The notes below the pieces were generated by a model that had not been told where the DNA came from, ran no database searches, and worked only from the letters and a program-made list of their open reading frames with translations. Of a stretch of 34,097 nt of DNA, positions 32,369 to 34,097 are shown one piece after another; position 1 is the stretch's first letter, and every line of letters starts with the position of its first letter. Both the position numbers and the translations under genes were made by a program. Where the stretch lies: the NCBI GenBank assembly GCA_027081395.1, contig JALWKQ010000198.1:1-34097 (forward strand), read 5' to 3'. Source of the DNA: Sulfurovum sp. GTDB lineage: Bacteria; Campylobacterota; Campylobacteria; Campylobacterales; Sulfurovaceae.

Positions 32369-33157
32369 CTAGATATTCCCTTTATCTTCCTTTACTTTTT
32401 TAATACATGATGAAAATGTATCTGGGTAGTTCTCTGCGCATTGAAGCAAAACCTCACCTTCTTTGGCTATGGGAGAAAAACTTTTTAATAGTTTTGCCTT
32501 CTTTCCCCATATCTTTTCGAGCAAAAAAGATCTATTTGCAGATGATACTTTTTTAAAGTACTTTGTCTTACTTGATTTTTGAAATTCACGCATACAACTC
32601 AAAAAATTCTTTTGATTAGGGCTATTTAGACAGTCAACAAAGCTCTTTATATCAAGATGTTGAGGTTTCCTCTTTAATATTTCAGTTGATAGCAATCTAT
32701 TAACCTCTTTTTCTCCATAGCTATCATTTATAGCATAAATATTACAAGATGAGTGAACAGCATTCTTTATTTTTCTTTGATTACACTTTCGTTTAGCAAG
32801 ATCTTTTGCTTCTTTAATTGATTTCTTTCCTGATTCCACAGCAAATATATATTTTTTTTCATTATCTATTGCAACAACAAAAGCTTTATTTGGCTTCGCT
32901 TGGGCATACTCTTGAAGCTTCTGGTTAAGTTTTTCAATTTTTTTAAGTTTCTCAGGGATTATTGTACTTATTTCACTTCGCCCGAAACTAAAACATACTG
33001 CTATAATCATAAAGCTTACAAATATTTTAGTTATTGCAGAAGAAAACACGGTCAAAGAAACACGAAACAACGATAGCTTATTTTCCTTTATTCCATAAGC
33101 TTGATTTGGATAAACACAGTATTTATTTTTATACAAAGTACTAAACAATTTTTCCAC
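32369..33157 (-). CDS. AT-rich unknown protein with one membrane/signal segment
   Basis: The 262-residue frame is much more AT-rich than its neighbours. A hydrophobic segment (SLTVFSSAITKIFVSFMIIAVCF, about 33-55) is a signal anchor, or a signal peptide if translation starts further in. The middle part (NKAFVVAIDNEKKYIFAVESGKKSIKEAKDLAKRKCNQ, then SSCNIYAIND) recalls small exported proteins of the DUF4189 kind, which have the same order of an AFVVA strand, an A-rich helix with Cys and a CxIYA strand. The rest, with several cysteines, is unrecognised. The start is uncertain: GTG at 33157 has AAGG immediately adjacent, and an ATG at 33010 is another choice. Composition suggests recent acquisition. 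Confidence 0.55.
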   Translation of the reverse strand: MEKLFSTLYKNKYCVYPNQAYGIKENKLSLFRVSLTVFSSAITKIFVSFMIIAVCFSFGRSEISTIIPEKLKKIEKLNQKLQEYAQAKPNKAFVVAIDNEKKYIFAVESGKKSIKEAKDLAKRKCNQRKIKNAVHSSCNIYAINDSYGEKEVNRLLSTEILKRKPQHLDIKSFVDCLNSPNQKNFLSCMREFQKSSKTKYFKKVSSANRSFLLEKIWGKKAKLLKSFSPIAKEGEVLLQCAENYPDTFSSCIKKVKEDKGNI

Positions 33158-33393
33158 CTTTTTAAAAATATAATACGAAATGATAGCATAACCTCAAGTA
33201 ATTTAACTGGTTCCACAATTCTCGTCGGAACACATACTTCAGTTTTTCATTCATTATCCACTAAATATTCAGAAATCAATTTATATATGCATTCCCATGC
33301 AAAGCATCTGAACGAACGCGGTGCCATAAAGGTACACCACCCCCCCACGGCAATATTATGCTAAAATAACCAAAAACACAAAGGCATACTGCT
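33158..33393. other. AT-rich gap with poly-C tract and promoter
   Basis: No gene is seen in this 236-bp gap. Near its right end a C7 run (33340-33346) lies 12 bp upstream of TGCTAAAAT (33359-33367), the likely extended -10 for the gene at 33394. A short imperfect repeat, GTTCC and GGAAC 12 bp apart, lies near 33213-33232. Confidence 0.4.
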
Positions 33394-33936
33394 ATGAAAT
33401 TCCTCCAGTTTTTCTTTGGTATTCTCATCGCACAGATCACGCTCTATGCTTTGTGGCTTATTAACGGTGACAGCTCCGGCACAGAGGCGCTGCTGCGTAT
33501 CGGGGTGCCTGCTATGATCATCGCACTGGTGATCGCCTTGTGGTTTGCTGCCATTGCAAGGGCACAGAGCAAAGAGGTAGAGAGCAGGGTTAAAGAGCGT
33601 TTTGCCGATGAGCGGGAGAAGATCAAGATCAATGCCGAGCGTGCCAAGATGCGGGCACACAAAGAGGCGGAGAAGAAGATCATCAAAGAGACTGCCAAGG
33701 CACATGCCAAAGCCAACTTCAAAGTCGGTGCCGCCTTTGCCGGAGTGATAGGTATCGGCGCACTCTTTGTGATGGCGCAGATGGTCACTGCCGGTATCCT
33801 GCTGATCTCCACGGGAGTCGGTGCGATGGGAGGATACTATCTGCGAAGCCGCAAGGATCGCTACAATACGCTTGAGACTATCGATGTCAAAGCGATAGAG
33901 CATAAACCCAAAGCCCTTAAGCACAAAGAGGAGTAG
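33394..33936 (+). CDS. Membrane protein with central coiled coil, unknown
   Basis: The 180-residue protein has two N-terminal membrane segments ([44 protein letters not shown]). A charged helix of about 50 residues rich in Lys, Glu and Ala follows ([20 protein letters not shown] and on), likely a coiled coil. Two more segments ([39 protein letters not shown]) precede a basic tail. Both ends should face the same side of the membrane, with the coiled coil in the cytoplasm. I do not recognise a family. A SixA-like phosphatase gene follows 4 bp after its stop. Confidence 0.75.
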   Translation: MKFLQFFFGILIAQITLYALWLINGDSSGTEALLRIGVPAMIIALVIALWFAAIARAQSKEVESRVKERFADEREKIKINAERAKMRAHKEAEKKIIKETAKAHAKANFKVGAAFAGVIGIGALFVMAQMVTAGILLISTGVGAMGGYYLRSRKDRYNTLETIDVKAIEHKPKALKHKEE

Positions 33937-33940
33937 CAAT

Positions 33941-34097
33941 ATGCCTACAAAAAGACTCTATATCGCCCGCCATGCCAAATCGAGCTGGGATGATCCCACA
34001 CTCAGTGATTTTGACCGACCACTCAACAAAAGAGGCAAAAGGGATGCGCCCTTTATGGCACAACTGCTCAAAACAAAGGGGGTCTCACCCCAGCTCA
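33941..34097 (+). CDS. SixA-like histidine phosphatase, cut by the window edge
   Basis: The visible 52 residues begin [18 protein letters not shown], where the RHA replaces the usual RHG of the phosphoglycerate mutase-like superfamily as in many SixA-type proteins. [20 protein letters not shown] follows, also typical of this branch. SixA removes phosphate from phosphohistidine in signalling proteins such as ArcB or the nitrogen PTS. AAGAGGAG precedes the ATG by a suitable distance. The gene runs off the right end. Confidence 0.82.
   Translation, partial: MPTKRLYIARHAKSSWDDPTLSDFDRPLNKRGKRDAPFMAQLLKTKGVSPQL

Noticed and set aside
32999-33007. TGCTATAAT on the + strand
   Set aside because: It lies inside the 262-aa gene on the opposite strand with no + strand gene downstream, so it is probably chance in AT-rich DNA.
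1-34097. tRNA, rRNA, CRISPR array, integrase or transposase genes
   Set aside because: I looked through the gaps and frames and found no cloverleaf ending, spacer array or transposase motif I could support.

Overview
The window looks like a chromosome segment of a Campylobacterota (Epsilonproteobacteria) species, most like a free-living Sulfurovum/Sulfurimonas-type organism. This rests on family-level recognition: an NnrS-type membrane protein, a di-haem cytochrome c peroxidase, a SUF operon next to thiI, dense strand-coherent operons of moderate GC with AT-rich spacers, and a repeated promoter form (extended -10, TGnTATAAT, often with no good -35). No rRNA, tRNA, CRISPR array or complete insertion sequence was seen.

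Layout. 1-605 (-): a HAD-IIA phosphatase, frameshifted, cut by the window edge. 773-5262 (+): iron-sulfur cluster genes sufB-sufC-sufD-sufE and, after two hairpins, a SufT/MIP18 protein; no cysteine desulfurase is present. 5296-7240 (+): a MOSC protein and thiI. 7244-7483 (-): a small exported protein. 7974-12660 (+): DEAD-box helicase, di-haem peroxidase, NnrS protein, exported unknown protein. 12662-13483 (+): a Cof-type HAD phosphatase, convergent with the next block. 13467-18578 (-): anmK-amgK-glnS-murU, an anhydro-MurNAc recycling operon with glutaminyl-tRNA synthetase inside it. 18673-19773 (+): a GH5-like lipoprotein. 19793-20280 (-): a RelE-type toxin-antitoxin pair. 20395-22637 (-): a secreted amidase overlapping a sodium:solute symporter. 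22811-25007 (-): hemL, an AtpZ/AtpI protein and a membrane protein. 25073-26020 (+): a TonB-like protein. 26017-29806 (-): an AT-rich five-gene island with a Roadblock/LC7 protein, three small unknown proteins (two possibly Roadblock-like) and a hybrid histidine kinase. 30081-30785 (-): L,D-transpeptidase. 30803-32200 (+): NhaC-type antiporter. 32200-33390: an AT-rich accessory patch. 33394-34097 (+): a membrane/coiled-coil protein and the start of a SixA-like phosphatase.

Two gene sets stand out. The first is a peptidoglycan-salvage set: a secreted amidase, a symporter that could import the sugar product, and AnmK, AmgK and MurU leading to UDP-MurNAc. The route normally needs a MurNAc-6-phosphate phosphatase (MupP); the HAD phosphatase convergent with murU is a positional candidate, by inference only. 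The second is the Roadblock/histidine-kinase island, which has no visible MglA-type GTPase and may be an undescribed signalling module.

Small-scale structure is also unusual. Heptanucleotide tandem repeats lie inside anmK and over the 3' ends of hemL and the symporter gene. Two genes have -10 boxes placed so that transcripts should start at the ATG. There is a roughly 85-bp palindromic element near 22,730 and a 20-bp perfect palindrome over the thiI stop.
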